A program made the translations under genes and the position numbers. The notes beneath the pieces were generated by a model. The model did no database searches. It had not been told where the DNA came from and saw only the letters and a program-made list of their open reading frames with translations. Positions 8,503 through 16,859 of a DNA stretch of 64,000 nucleotides are shown one piece after another; within the stretch, counting starts at the first letter, position 1; each line of letters begins with the position of its first letter. This DNA comes from Maricaulis sp965242785. GTDB taxonomy: Bacteria; Pseudomonadota; Alphaproteobacteria; Caulobacterales; Maricaulaceae. The stretch is taken from contig CBDETA010000004.1 in NCBI GenBank assembly GCA_965242785.1, forward strand, positions 1,054,001 through 1,118,000, in the 5' to 3' direction.

Positions 8503-9684
8503 TCAGGCTCCGAAGGTTTCTTTGGTGATGATGTTGCGCTGGATCTCGTTCGATCCACCGAAGATGGAGAGCTTGCGGTTGTTGAAGTAATTCGCCGCAT
8601 GGCTCGCCGCTTCCGGCGGCGCGATACCGTAATTGCCGATCACATCCTCCGACGGGAAGGGCGAGGCGGCGGGGCCGAGGGCCCGGCGGGCAAGGTCATT
8701 CAGACGTTGACGGATCACCGTGCCCTTGATCTTCAGCATGGAGGACACCGAACCCTGCGCATCGGAGGATCCGAACAGCATGCGCAGATTGGTCAGGCGC
8801 ATGGCTTCCAGATCGATCTCGACCTCGGCGACCTGGCTGGCAAACAGCGGGTCCTCGGCCAGCGGCTTGCCATAGCGCTTCACCTTGCGGCCCAGCGCCT
8901 TGAGCTGGTTGAGTGCCTCGGTGGAGGCGCCGACGCCGGCGATATTGGTGCGCTCGTGGCCCAGCAGGTACTTGGCGATGGTCCAGCCGAGATTTTCTTC
9001 ACCGACCAGGTTCTTGGCCGGTACACGGACATCCGTGAAGAAGACCTCGTTGACCTCATACCCGCCCTCGATCAGCTTGATCGGGCGCATCTCGATGCCG
9101 GGTGTTTCCAGATCGACCAGGATGAAAGAAATGCCCTGCTGCGGCTTGCCCTCGGTCGAGGTGCGCACCAGGCAGAAGATCTTGTTGGCGAACTGGCCCA
9201 GCGTGGTCCAGGTCTTCTGGCCATTGATGATGTAGTCATCGCCATCGCGCACGGCGCGGGTCTTCAGGCTGGCCAGGTCCGAGCCGGCACCCGGTTCGGA
9301 ATAGCCCTGGCACCACCAGTCCTCGCCCGACAGGATGCGCGGCAGGTAGTAATCCTTCTGCGCCTGATTGCCGAACTTGATCAGGACCGGACCCAGCATG
9401 TTGAGACCGAAGGGCACAGAGCGCGGGGCGTTGGCCAGCGCGCATTCCTCTTCGAAGATGTGGCGCTGGACCGCATCCCATCCCGGACCGCCGAACTCGG
9501 CCGGCCAGGTCGCCGCCAGCCAGCCGCGGCTTTGCAGCAGGGCGTGCCAGTTCTCCATGTCGGCCTTTTCCAGGTCGCGCCCATTGCGCACCTTGGTGGC
9601 CAGGTCCTCTGGCAGGTTGGCCTTCAGGAAGTCCCGCACTTCCTGGCGGAAGGCCTCCTCCTGCGGGGTGTAGTTCAGGTCCAT
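8503..9684 (-). CDS. Acyl-CoA dehydrogenase, longer subunit
   Basis: 393 residues, normal length for the family. Visible are the FAD/substrate motif GYSEPGAGSDLASLKTRA (about 130-147), DDYIINGQKTWTT, and the C-terminal SIFGGSNEIQRNII. The enzyme inserts a double bond into an acyl-CoA and passes electrons to ETF. GGAGA precedes the ATG at 9684. It is the first gene of a two-gene unit with the shorter paralogue directly downstream. A palindromic ACGT-containing site about 170 bases upstream resembles operators of MerR-type regulators of branched-chain/fatty acid catabolism. Confidence 0.94.
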   Translation of the reverse strand: MDLNYTPQEEAFRQEVRDFLKANLPEDLATKVRNGRDLEKADMENWHALLQSRGWLAATWPAEFGGPGWDAVQRHIFEEECALANAPRSVPFGLNMLGPVLIKFGNQAQKDYYLPRILSGEDWWCQGYSEPGAGSDLASLKTRAVRDGDDYIINGQKTWTTLGQFANKIFCLVRTSTEGKPQQGISFILVDLETPGIEMRPIKLIEGGYEVNEVFFTDVRVPAKNLVGEENLGWTIAKYLLGHERTNIAGVGASTEALNQLKALGRKVKRYGKPLAEDPLFASQVAEVEIDLEAMRLTNLRMLFGSSDAQGSVSSMLKIKGTVIRQRLNDLARRALGPAASPFPSEDVIGNYGIAPPEAASHAANYFNNRKLSIFGGSNEIQRNIITKETFGA

Positions 9685-9853
9685 CGCTTGTCTCCTCGCG
9701 CCCTATATCGACCGCTTCCCGGATCGAGAACGCGACCGGTCTGGTGCCGGTTTTTCACGTTTTCGATGACTGGGTACGTATTTAAGGCCAAACGGGGCGA
9801 AGTGAATAGTGCGCAGACGCAGCAATTGGTGCGGCGCTGCGAAACGGCCACAC

Positions 9854-9869
9854 CTGACGTCTACGTAAA
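9854..9869. promoter_or_regulatory. LiuR-like palindromic operator candidate
   Basis: The 16 bases CTGACGTCTACGTAAA form an imperfect dyad (TGACGT-CT-ACGTAA). The form resembles the TTGACGT-NN-ACGTAAA type operators that I recall for LiuR, a MerR-family regulator of branched-chain amino acid and fatty acid catabolism in proteobacteria. It lies about 170 bases upstream of the acyl-CoA dehydrogenase pair, in a 205-base gap that otherwise shows no gene. No regulator gene is adjacent. The assignment is inference from motif shape. Confidence 0.4.
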
Positions 9870-9889
9870 GTTCGGGGTATGCCGGAAGC

Positions 9890-10504
9890 TCAGGCGGCGA
9901 CCAGAAGGCCGCGTCGATCCAGGGCCGCCCGCAAGGCCGGCGCGCCGGTAAACAGCTCTGCATCAAAGCCGAAGTCCCGGGCAGCCCGCACATTTTCCTC
10001 GCGGTCATCGAAAAAGACGACCTCGGCCGGGTCGTGTGGCAGACGGGCCGCCGTGATCTCGTAGATGCGTGGATCCGGCTTGATCACGCCCTCATGTGCG
10101 GAAACGATGATATCGCGCATGTGTGCCATCTGCGGATAGAGGCGGTGCACGGGGTCGACCCACTCAGCCGGCAGATTGGTGAGCGCGTATTGCGGCACGC
10201 CGCCAGCAGCCAGCGCATCCATGGTTTCCGGCGTTCCCGGGATCGCACCGTCCAGCATGCCCTCAAACCCGGTCTCCCAGGCGCGGATGGCATCTTCCAG
10301 GTGCGGGTGCTGTTCGATCAGCGGCAGGCGATTGTCGGCCATCGACACGCCGCGGTCATGCTCGGCATGCCAGGCCATGGTGCACACTTCGGACAGGAAG
10401 TGGTCGACTTCCTCGGGGGTGCGGAACAGCTTCTCGTAGAGGCGGCGGGGGGACCAGTCCATAAGGACATTGCCCAGATCCCACAGGACGGCGCGGGTCG
10501 GCAT
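9890..10504 (-). CDS. HAD superfamily phosphatase (YihX-like)
   Basis: 204 residues. HAD motif I is VLWDLGNVLMDW near the N-terminus (nucleophile Asp), motif II is ALTNLP, motif III Lys is in GVIKPDPRIYE, and motif IV is VVFFDDREENVRAA. The D-L-G-N-V pattern resembles the YihX glucose-1-phosphatase branch and the epoxide-hydrolase N-terminal phosphatases. The ATG at 10504 is chosen because GGAGG lies 7 bases upstream; the longer frame lacks such a site. Two hairpin terminators lie just upstream, so it probably has its own transcript or reads through from rpmJ. Substrate unknown. Confidence 0.88.
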   Translation of the reverse strand: MPTRAVLWDLGNVLMDWSPRRLYEKLFRTPEEVDHFLSEVCTMAWHAEHDRGVSMADNRLPLIEQHPHLEDAIRAWETGFEGMLDGAIPGTPETMDALAAGGVPQYALTNLPAEWVDPVHRLYPQMAHMRDIIVSAHEGVIKPDPRIYEITAARLPHDPAEVVFFDDREENVRAARDFGFDAELFTGAPALRAALDRRGLLVAA

Positions 10505-10523
10505 GACAGGGCCTCCTAAATGC

Positions 10524-10548
10524 AAAACCCGCGCACGATGTGCACGGG
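10524..10548 (-). terminator. Rho-independent terminator-like hairpin upstream of the HAD gene
   Basis: On the minus strand CCCGTGCAC pairs with GTGCGCGGG around a 3-base loop (one G-U pair), followed by TTTTG. It lies between rpmJ and the HAD phosphatase. Confidence 0.6.
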
Positions 10549-10578
10549 CGATGCAACAAGCTCATGGCAGGGCGCTGC

Positions 10579-10600
10579 GAAAAGCGGACCGGGGCCCGCT
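10579..10600 (-). terminator. Terminator hairpin after rpmJ
   Basis: On the minus strand AGCGGGCC and GGTCCGCT form a compact stem followed by TTTTC, 20 bases past the rpmJ stop. It is the first of two hairpins downstream of rpmJ. Confidence 0.65.
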
Positions 10601-10619
10601 CGCAAACGCTGCGGCTTGA

Positions 10620-10745
10620 CTAGCCGGCGCGCGCCTTGAAGCGCGGATCGGTCTTGTTGATCACGTAGATGCGGCCACGGCGCTTCACGACCTGGCAATC
10701 GCGGTGGCGGTTCTTCAGCGATTTGATCGAGCTGCGGACTTTCAT
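10620..10745 (-). CDS. rpmJ: 50S ribosomal protein L36, zinc-free type
   Basis: A 41-residue reading frame, MKVRSSIKSLKNRHRDCQ onward, ending RIYVINKTDPRFKARAG. It is a near-canonical alphaproteobacterial L36. Only one Cys is present, so the CxxC...CxxxxH zinc site of classical L36 is absent and this is the C-minus (YkgO-like) form. L36 stabilises 23S rRNA folding near the peptidyl transferase region. The gene stands alone, with its own terminators downstream and a divergent methyltransferase gene upstream. Confidence 0.95.
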   Translation of the reverse strand: MKVRSSIKSLKNRHRDCQVVKRRGRIYVINKTDPRFKARAG

Positions 10746-10875
10746 CGTTCGGCCTTTACGGGTCTAACAAGCGAATTCAAAGGAGCGCGGGAGATACTGG
10801 GTCCTTTGGGGCCTGTCAACATCGCTTGTGCGGAGAATCTGCGCATGAATGGCGCCGCAGGATCGGGGAGCGGAC

Positions 10876-11643
10876 ATGGATATCACCGGACACAATCGTT
10901 CAGCCTGGGACGGCTGGTCGAGGGATGAAACGAGCGAGTGGACCCGGCCGGTCGCAGCCAAGGTGATCGCGCGGGCCCGTCAGGGCAGTTGGTCCGTCGT
11001 GCTCACCCCGAACAAGCCTGTACCGCTCGACTGGTTCGGTGACATCGCCGGGCGTGATGTTCTGGCCCTCGCGTCCGGTGGCGGTCAGCAGGTGCCGGTG
11101 CTTGCGGCAGCTGGAGCAAGGGTCACCAGTTTCGACAATTCCGGCATCCAGCTTGAAAAGGATCGGCAGGTCGCCGAACGGGACGGGCTCGCCCTGGAGA
11201 CGGTTCGCGGTGACATGGCGGACCTGTCACGCTTCGCGAACGCCAGTTTCGACCTGGTGTTCAACCCGGTATCCACGATTTTTACGCCGGACCTCACGCC
11301 GGTGTGGGCCGAATGTCACCGGATCTTGCGCCCGGAGGGCCGTTTGATGACTGGGGCCATGAACCCGGCCTTCTACCTGTTCGACCATGAGTCCATTGAC
11401 GAAGGCGGTCCGTTGGAGGTGCGCTATGCGCTGCCCTTCTCCGACCTGGACCATAACCCGGAGGCCCGCATCGCCCGCGGCGAAGCACTTGAATTCTCAC
11501 ACAGTCTGGACGCCCAGATCGGCGGGTTGATCCGCGCCGGCTTCCGCATCATCGGCTTCTACGAAGACCACTGGTCAGACGAAGCCACGCGCCTGAACGC
11601 CTACATGCCGTCCAGTTTCGCCCTGCTGGCCGAGCGGATCTAG
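10876..11643 (+). CDS. Class I SAM-dependent methyltransferase
   Basis: 255 residues. The SAM-binding motif I is DVLALASGGGQQ (about 57-68), followed by an acidic end of beta-2 (VTSFDNS) and the motif VRGDMADLS. A typical post-I region follows with DLVFNPVSTIF and a core LRPEGRL turn before beta-5. ATG 10876 is preferred over the upstream ATG at 10849 because GGGGAG lies just before it. The substrate cannot be read; the HNRSAWDGWS N-terminus resembles small-molecule methyltransferases of the UbiE-like group. The stop overlaps that of the convergent protease gene by 4 bases. Confidence 0.87.
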   Translation: MDITGHNRSAWDGWSRDETSEWTRPVAAKVIARARQGSWSVVLTPNKPVPLDWFGDIAGRDVLALASGGGQQVPVLAAAGARVTSFDNSGIQLEKDRQVAERDGLALETVRGDMADLSRFANASFDLVFNPVSTIFTPDLTPVWAECHRILRPEGRLMTGAMNPAFYLFDHESIDEGGPLEVRYALPFSDLDHNPEARIARGEALEFSHSLDAQIGGLIRAGFRIIGFYEDHWSDEATRLNAYMPSSFALLAERI

Positions 11644-12671
11644 CGAAACACCGGCGGCTTTTCCGGCGCCGGCGTCGGAGCCGGTGCATCCCCGTCCTTC
11701 TGCTGGGCATTGAACATCGACACGATCAGCACCGGATCATCCTTGGGCGGCGGCTGGCAGATGCCGAAGACGATGTCGGGCATTTGCGTGGAGATGTTGC
11801 AGCCGAACTTGCGCGCTTCCTCGGGCAGGATCGGATAATCATGATTGCGGCCCCCGCCGATCAGGTCATTGGTGAGATTGCAGGTGCCGTCGGTCTTGTG
11901 CGCGTCATTGATGTAGTCGCAGGAGAAACGGCGCGCCTCGGCCACGGCCTGCTGGGCCATTTTCGACAGGATCATCATCTCGTCCGAAATGCGGTCAGCG
12001 GATTTCTGCTGCGTCAGCTCGGCGAGAATCGGGGCCGGCATCCAGGAATATTGCGGATCGATCGGACCGAGCACCGCGCTGGACCCCATGACGATCTCGT
12101 CGCAGGCCAGGGCGATCATCGTCCCCGCAGACTTGGCGCGATAGGGCACGAAGGCGGTCTTGCGGCCCTTGTGATTCTTCAGCGCATGCAGGATCTGCTG
12201 GGTCGCCGAGGCAATACCACCCGGCGTGTGCAGCACGACATCGATCGGGGCATCGGCCGGGGCCGTGCGGATGATATCGATCACCTGGATGGCCGTGTCT
12301 CCATCGACATACTCGTCCATCTCATGATGGACGATGTCGATCACCACGCTGCCGCGCTGGCGGGCAAAGCTTTTCACTCGCTTGTCGATCGCGGCCTTGT
12401 AGGCCTCCCAGGGCGAGAGGTTTTCATGGCGCGACTGTCCCGAGCCGTCGTCCAGTAGGGTTGCTGCGCCAGGGGGAACCGGCTTGCCGGACGAGCGACG
12501 CGCAGGTCGGGCCGGGGTGGCAGCCGCCGCAGTGCCGCTCGCATCCTCTTCGTCATCGAGGCGAGTCAGCACGCGCTGCTGCTGCCAGGCAGCAAGGGCG
12601 ATCAGGATCGTCGTGATGGCGGCAATTCCGGCCCATCCTGTCACCCCCAGTCCGGTCAGTACGCTCAACAT
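11640..12671 (-). CDS. Membrane-anchored serine protease of the Clp/SDH fold
   Basis: 343 residues. An N-terminal transmembrane helix (about 10-29) is followed by a Pro/Ala-rich linker and a ClpP/crotonase-like domain of the SDH/SppA-related family (PF01972 type). The probable catalytic residues are Ser181 in YRAKSAGTM, Asp205 in GPIDPQ and His277 in GGRNHDYP. VVLHTPGGIASA supplies the Gly-Gly substrate ledge. The C-terminus is Pro-rich. Related proteins are membrane-associated serine proteases without ATPase partners. GAGGGGATATCC precedes the ATG. Family firm, substrate unknown. Confidence 0.88.
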   Translation of the reverse strand: MLSVLTGLGVTGWAGIAAITTILIALAAWQQQRVLTRLDDEEDASGTAAAATPARPARRSSGKPVPPGAATLLDDGSGQSRHENLSPWEAYKAAIDKRVKSFARQRGSVVIDIVHHEMDEYVDGDTAIQVIDIIRTAPADAPIDVVLHTPGGIASATQQILHALKNHKGRKTAFVPYRAKSAGTMIALACDEIVMGSSAVLGPIDPQYSWMPAPILAELTQQKSADRISDEMMILSKMAQQAVAEARRFSCDYINDAHKTDGTCNLTNDLIGGGRNHDYPILPEEARKFGCNISTQMPDIVFGICQPPPKDDPVLIVSMFNAQQKDGDAPAPTPAPEKPPVFR

Positions 12672-12830
12672 GGATATCCCCTCGATCGACCCGTTGTGGC
12701 CGCGTCCCCCGACACCGCCTGATTATGGTTAAAGCTTATACGAGGCTTGCAGAAAGGGCGAATCGATCAAGTCCGTTGCCTTGTCAGGCGAGCCGCCTAT
12801 CTTCGAGCTCAATCTGCAGGGGAAAATGCC

Positions 12831-14003
12831 ATGTTCGCCACGATCACTCTTCCCAGCATCCTTGAGATCGGTGAGGGAAGCCTGGCGTCCTTGGGCGAGA
12901 TTGCCCGACAGCTTGCGATACATCGGGCGCTTCTGGTGACCGATGAAACCATGGCGCGCCTGGGCTATGCGGATCGAGCCGCGGCGGCCTTGCGGGCAGC
13001 TGACGTGGCTTGTGGCGTCTTCGAGGGCACCGAGCCGGAACCGACCGAGACCTCGATCCTCGTTGGCGAGGCGTTGTTGCGCCAGGGGCTGAACGGGCAG
13101 GCCTATGACGGGCTGGTGGCGCTGGGCGGCGGCAGTGCGATCGACAGCGCCAAGGCGCTGGCGGTGCTGGCCGTTCATGGCGGCCGCATGCGGGACTATA
13201 AGGTGCCGCGCATCGTCGACGAGCCCGGCCTTCCGATCATTGCCATCCCGACCACCGCCGGCACGGGCTCCGAAGCCACGCGGGTGACGGTGATCACGGA
13301 CCCGGAGCAGGACGAGAAGATGCTCTGCATGGGGCTGGGCTTCCTGCCGGCTGCCGCGATCATTGATGCGGAACTGACCTGGTCCCTGCCGCCGCGCGCG
13401 ACGGCTGATACCGGCATTGATGCGATCACCCATGCCATCGAGGCCTATGTGTCCCGCAGGGCCAGCCCGTTTACGGACCAGCAGGCCTTGTCCGCCTTGC
13501 GGCTGATGGGGCCGAACATCCGCACGGCGTTCCAAGAGCCGGACAACAAGCCTGCCCGCTCCGCCATGCTGCTTGGTTCGACCCTGGCCGGGATCGCGTT
13601 TTCCAATGCCTCCGTGGCGCTGGTACACGGGATGAGCCGGCCCATTGGCGCCTTTTTCCACGTCCCGCACGGGCTCTCCAACGCCATGCTCCTGCCCGAG
13701 ATCACGGCCTGGTCGCTGCCCGCAGCCCCCGGGCGCTATGCTGATTGTGCCCGGGCCTTGGGCTGGGCTGACGAGAGCGCCGGTGACGCCCTGGCCGGTG
13801 AAAGACTGGTCGCGGCGCTGGCCAGTCTGAACGCCGATCTCGACGTGCCGACGCCGTCACGCTTCGGCATACAGGAAGATCGCTGGCGGCAATTGCGGCC
13901 CCTGATGGCGGAACAGGCGCTGGCGTCGGGTTCGCCCGGCAATAACCCTCGCATTCCCGATGCGGATGAGATCGTGGCTCTCTACGACCGCGTCTGGGCC
14001 TGA
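12831..14003 (+). CDS. Iron-containing alcohol dehydrogenase / maleylacetate reductase-like
   Basis: 390 residues. The N-terminal NAD(P)-binding half includes LGGGSAIDSAKAL and IPTTAGTGSEATRVTVI. The C-terminal metal-binding half includes DTGIDAITHAIEAYVS and HGMSRPIGAFFHVPHGLSNA, which supply the Asp/His ligands of the group III (Fe-ADH) family. The ATG at 12831 has CAGGGGAAAA upstream; the frame extending back to 12747 lacks a good site. The reaction is NAD(P)-dependent alcohol/aldehyde interconversion; the family includes 1,3-propanediol and lactaldehyde dehydrogenases, so the substrate is open. The gene is monocistronic. Confidence 0.92.
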   Translation: MFATITLPSILEIGEGSLASLGEIARQLAIHRALLVTDETMARLGYADRAAAALRAADVACGVFEGTEPEPTETSILVGEALLRQGLNGQAYDGLVALGGGSAIDSAKALAVLAVHGGRMRDYKVPRIVDEPGLPIIAIPTTAGTGSEATRVTVITDPEQDEKMLCMGLGFLPAAAIIDAELTWSLPPRATADTGIDAITHAIEAYVSRRASPFTDQQALSALRLMGPNIRTAFQEPDNKPARSAMLLGSTLAGIAFSNASVALVHGMSRPIGAFFHVPHGLSNAMLLPEITAWSLPAAPGRYADCARALGWADESAGDALAGERLVAALASLNADLDVPTPSRFGIQEDRWRQLRPLMAEQALASGSPGNNPRIPDADEIVALYDRVWA

Positions 14004-14059
14004 CCTGCCTTACAGCATGGAAAGTTGCCCTGACGCAGGGGGCTTCCTAGTGTGCGCCC

Positions 14060-14860
14060 ATGAAGGGTTCGGGGATCTCCGTCATGGCCGCTGCGGCGGC
14101 CCTTTTTGCGACCTGTCCGATGTCGGCGGGAGCGCAGGATTATGCGTTCCTGGACGACTATGACTACGACGTCGATGTCGAGTTGGTGCTCGCCGTCGAC
14201 ATCTCCTATTCGGTCGACGAGGAAGAGGCGCGCCGCCAGCGCGAGGGCTACGTCGCGGCCCTGGCGTCGGAGGATGTGATCCGCTCGATCCAGGGCGGGC
14301 CGCTGGGTCGGATTGCCGTCACTTATGTGGAATGGGCCGACAGCGGGTTTCAACGCGCCGCTGCCGACTGGACCGTGATCGCCAGCGAAGAGGATGCGCT
14401 GGAATTTGCCGCACGCGTGGCGGCTGCGCCCCTGGAACGCGGTCACTACACGGCCATCGGCGCCGCCATCGCCAATAGTGTGGAGCGCATTGAGAGCAAT
14501 GCCCATTCCGCCCCGCGCCGGATCATCGATATTTCCGGCGATGGGCCGCAGAATCAGGGTCTGCCGCTGGCGGATGCCCGCCGTATGGCCGACCATGCCG
14601 GCGTGGTGGTGAACGGCCTGCCCGTGATCTCGGCGGACAATGGCCGCTGGGTGCGCCCCGTCGAGCTGCATCTGGACGACTACTTTCAGGAAAATGTCAT
14701 TGCCGGGCCTGGCGCGTTCGTGCTGCCGGCTCGCACCGAGGCGGAATTCCGTGAAGCAATTCTGCGCAAGCTGGTGATCGAGATCGCCGGGGCCCTGCCA
14801 TCGCCGGAAGATCTGGACAGGCCCTGGCCGTCAGCCGGAGAGCTGGGCCGCGCGCCATGA
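14060..14860 (+). CDS. DUF1194 secreted von Willebrand A-like protein, first of a tandem pair
   Basis: 266 residues. A signal peptide ends near Ala-Gly-Ala-Gln (about 25). The core begins with ELVLAVDISYSVDEEEARRQREGYV, whose Asp47-x-Ser49-x-Ser51 is a MIDAS-like metal site, as in von Willebrand A domains. Other landmarks are GRIAVTYVEWAD, RHYTAIGAAI-type GAAIANSVERI and IIDISGDGPQNQG. The family is uncharacterised DUF1194. The start is uncertain between 14060 and the ATG at 14084. Its stop overlaps the start of the second DUF1194 gene by 4 bases (ATGA), so translation is coupled. Confidence 0.9.
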   Translation: MKGSGISVMAAAAALFATCPMSAGAQDYAFLDDYDYDVDVELVLAVDISYSVDEEEARRQREGYVAALASEDVIRSIQGGPLGRIAVTYVEWADSGFQRAAADWTVIASEEDALEFAARVAAAPLERGHYTAIGAAIANSVERIESNAHSAPRRIIDISGDGPQNQGLPLADARRMADHAGVVVNGLPVISADNGRWVRPVELHLDDYFQENVIAGPGAFVLPARTEAEFREAILRKLVIEIAGALPSPEDLDRPWPSAGELGRAP

Positions 14861-15657
14861 GGCGGTTGACCGGCATTGTTGTGGCGTTGATCGGCGGGCT
14901 GGGGTTGAGTGCAGGCGACGATACCGTCCGGCTCGTATCGCCCGAGGAGACGGGCGGCGCCTGGACCCGTACCGTCGAGTACAGCGAAGACGGGCGCGAG
15001 CGCGTCGATCTGGAACTGGTCCTGGCTGTCGATGTGTCATCTTCCATTGATGAGGTGGAGGCCAGGCGGCAGCGCGAAGGACATGTGGCTGCCCTGGCCG
15101 ACCCGGCCGTCATCGATGCCATCCAGTCGGGCGGATACGGTCGGATCGCCGTGGTCTATCTGGAGTGGGCCGATGCGGACTTCCAGCGTGTCGTGGCACC
15201 GTGGACGGTGATCGAGACGCGGGCTGACGCCCAGGCGTTCGCCGCCACGCTGGCAACGGCGCCTTTCATTTCCGGTCGCCGCACCGCCATTGGTGCCGCC
15301 ATCGACAGCTCGATCGATCTGATGGCCAGCAATCGTTTCGACGGTCAGCGTCTGGTGATCGACCTCTCCGGAGATGGTCCGCAAAATGCCGGTCCCAGCC
15401 TGTCTGCAGCGCGGTCGCGTGCGGAAAGCGAACTGATCACGATCAATGGCCTGCCCATCGACAATGCCCGCCAGCACCCCTTCCGGCCATCCGTGACGAT
15501 CAATGTCAGCGCCTATTTTGAAAATGAAGTGATCGCCGGTCCCGGTGCCTTCATTTCGCCCACAAATGGGCATGAGGATTTCGTGGACGCGCTCAAGCGC
15601 AAGCTTATCATCGAGATCGCGGGGCTGCCCCCCGCGCAAGTGACGAGGCACGGATGA
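14857..15657 (+). CDS. DUF1194 secreted von Willebrand A-like protein, second of a tandem pair
   Basis: 266 residues, a diverged paralogue of the preceding gene. An N-terminal hydrophobic signal (LTGIVVALIGGLGLSAG) is followed by a linker, then DLELVLAVDVSSSIDEVEARRQREGHV with MIDAS-like Asp59-x-Ser61-x-Ser63, GRIAVVYLEWAD, RRTAIGAAIDSSIDLM and VIDLSGDGPQNAG. The two proteins have the same length and the same landmarks, so a local duplication is likely, but the nucleotide sequences are clearly diverged. The 3' end overlaps the downstream transglycosylase start by 4 bases. Adhesion or protein-complex assembly in the periplasm is plausible from the vWA fold, not shown. Confidence 0.9.
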   Translation: MRRLTGIVVALIGGLGLSAGDDTVRLVSPEETGGAWTRTVEYSEDGRERVDLELVLAVDVSSSIDEVEARRQREGHVAALADPAVIDAIQSGGYGRIAVVYLEWADADFQRVVAPWTVIETRADAQAFAATLATAPFISGRRTAIGAAIDSSIDLMASNRFDGQRLVIDLSGDGPQNAGPSLSAARSRAESELITINGLPIDNARQHPFRPSVTINVSAYFENEVIAGPGAFISPTNGHEDFVDALKRKLIIEIAGLPPAQVTRHG

Positions 15658-16859
15658 TCCGGACGATTATGGCAGCCGCCCTGGTGGTGTCGGCGGTGAG
15701 TTTTTCTGCCCAGGCCCAGCCCGAGGGCGAGAGTTTTGCCGACTGGCTCGGCGGGTTCCGCGGGCGCCTGAGTGCATCAGGGGCTTCGGCTTCAACCGTG
15801 GCCTCAATGCTGGACGGGTTGCAGCCGGAAATGCGCATCATCGAGCGCGACCGCAGCCAGCCCGAGTTCGTCCGCCCGGTCTGGTCCTATCTGGATATCG
15901 CCGCTTCGGACCTGCGTATCCGGAATGGTCAGGCTGCCTACGCCAACCATCGGCAGACGGTGGATGCGATCGCCGAGCGCTTCGGCGTACGCTCCGAAAT
16001 CCTGATCGCGATCTGGGGACTTGAGAGCTCCTATGGCGCCATTCCGGGCAATAACGACATCGTCCAGGCCCTGGCCACACTGGCCTGGGAAGGCCGGCGC
16101 CGGGCCTGGGCCGAAGGCGAACTCTTTGCCGTCGCCCGCATGATCGAGAATGGCTATGCCACACGAGAACAGCTGACGGGGTCCTGGGCCGGCGCGATGG
16201 GGCAGATGCAGTTCATCCCCTCCACCTATCTGGAACGCGCCCATGACTGGGATGGCGATGGCACGCGCAATATCTGGACCCATGAGGGTGATGCCCTGGC
16301 CTCAGCGGCCAACCTGTTGAGTCAGGCCGGCTGGGAACCCGGTGCGCCGGCCCTGCTGGAAGTGCGTCTGCCGGAAGACTTCGACTACATGACCTGGGAG
16401 CCGGGCGTGCCGCATCGCGTTGCCGACTGGGCAGCACAGGGGCTGGTCCCGGCCCGTGGTGAATGGCATGCGGATCATCTGATGCGGACTGCGGAGCTGG
16501 AACTGCCCGCCGGTGCGTCCGGGCCGGGCTTCCTGACCTTCCGGAATTTCCGGGTCATCAAGCGCTACAACAACTCCACCGCTTACGCGATGGGCGTGGC
16601 CCACTTGGCCGACCGCATTGCAGGCGCGCAACCATTTGTCGGTCCGTGGCCGGAAGCGAACCCGCCAATCAACCGCACCCAGACCCGCGAAATGCAGGCC
16701 GCGCTCAATGCGCTGGGCTTTGACAGCGGAACCCCGGACGGGCTCGCCGGTCCCAATACGCGGGCAGCCTTGCGGGCATTTCAGCGATCTCAGGGGTTGC
16801 GACCGGACGGCTATGTCGGGCGGGCGGCCTATGATGCGGTGATGGCGACGGCCGGTTAG
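15654..16859 (+). CDS. Lytic murein transglycosylase, MltB family with peptidoglycan-binding domain
   Basis: 401 residues. A signal peptide ends at Ala-Gln-Ala (about 22). The lytic transglycosylase domain carries the catalytic Glu124 in WGLESSYGAIPGN, and the family motifs SWAGAMGQMQFIPSTYL and DWDGDGTRNIW. Residues about 335-400 form a PG_binding_1 domain (MQAALNALGFDSGTPDGLAG, TRAALRAFQRSQGLRPDGYVG). The enzyme cleaves glycan strands with 1,6-anhydro ring formation. There is no lipobox, so it is periplasmic or soluble rather than outer-membrane anchored like MltB. It is the third gene of the DUF1194 operon. Confidence 0.94.
   Translation: MIRTIMAAALVVSAVSFSAQAQPEGESFADWLGGFRGRLSASGASASTVASMLDGLQPEMRIIERDRSQPEFVRPVWSYLDIAASDLRIRNGQAAYANHRQTVDAIAERFGVRSEILIAIWGLESSYGAIPGNNDIVQALATLAWEGRRRAWAEGELFAVARMIENGYATREQLTGSWAGAMGQMQFIPSTYLERAHDWDGDGTRNIWTHEGDALASAANLLSQAGWEPGAPALLEVRLPEDFDYMTWEPGVPHRVADWAAQGLVPARGEWHADHLMRTAELELPAGASGPGFLTFRNFRVIKRYNNSTAYAMGVAHLADRIAGAQPFVGPWPEANPPINRTQTREMQAALNALGFDSGTPDGLAGPNTRAALRAFQRSQGLRPDGYVGRAAYDAVMATAG

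Noticed and set aside
7402..9951. An 849-residue plus-strand frame across the acyl-CoA dehydrogenase genes
   Set aside because: It is antisense to two well-conserved dehydrogenases with Shine-Dalgarno sites; its sequence shows no known family.
12721..12750. ATGGTTAA (reverse of TTAACCAT) between the SDH protease and alcohol dehydrogenase as a CtrA site
   Set aside because: Only one half of the motif is present; the second TTAA at proper spacing is missing.
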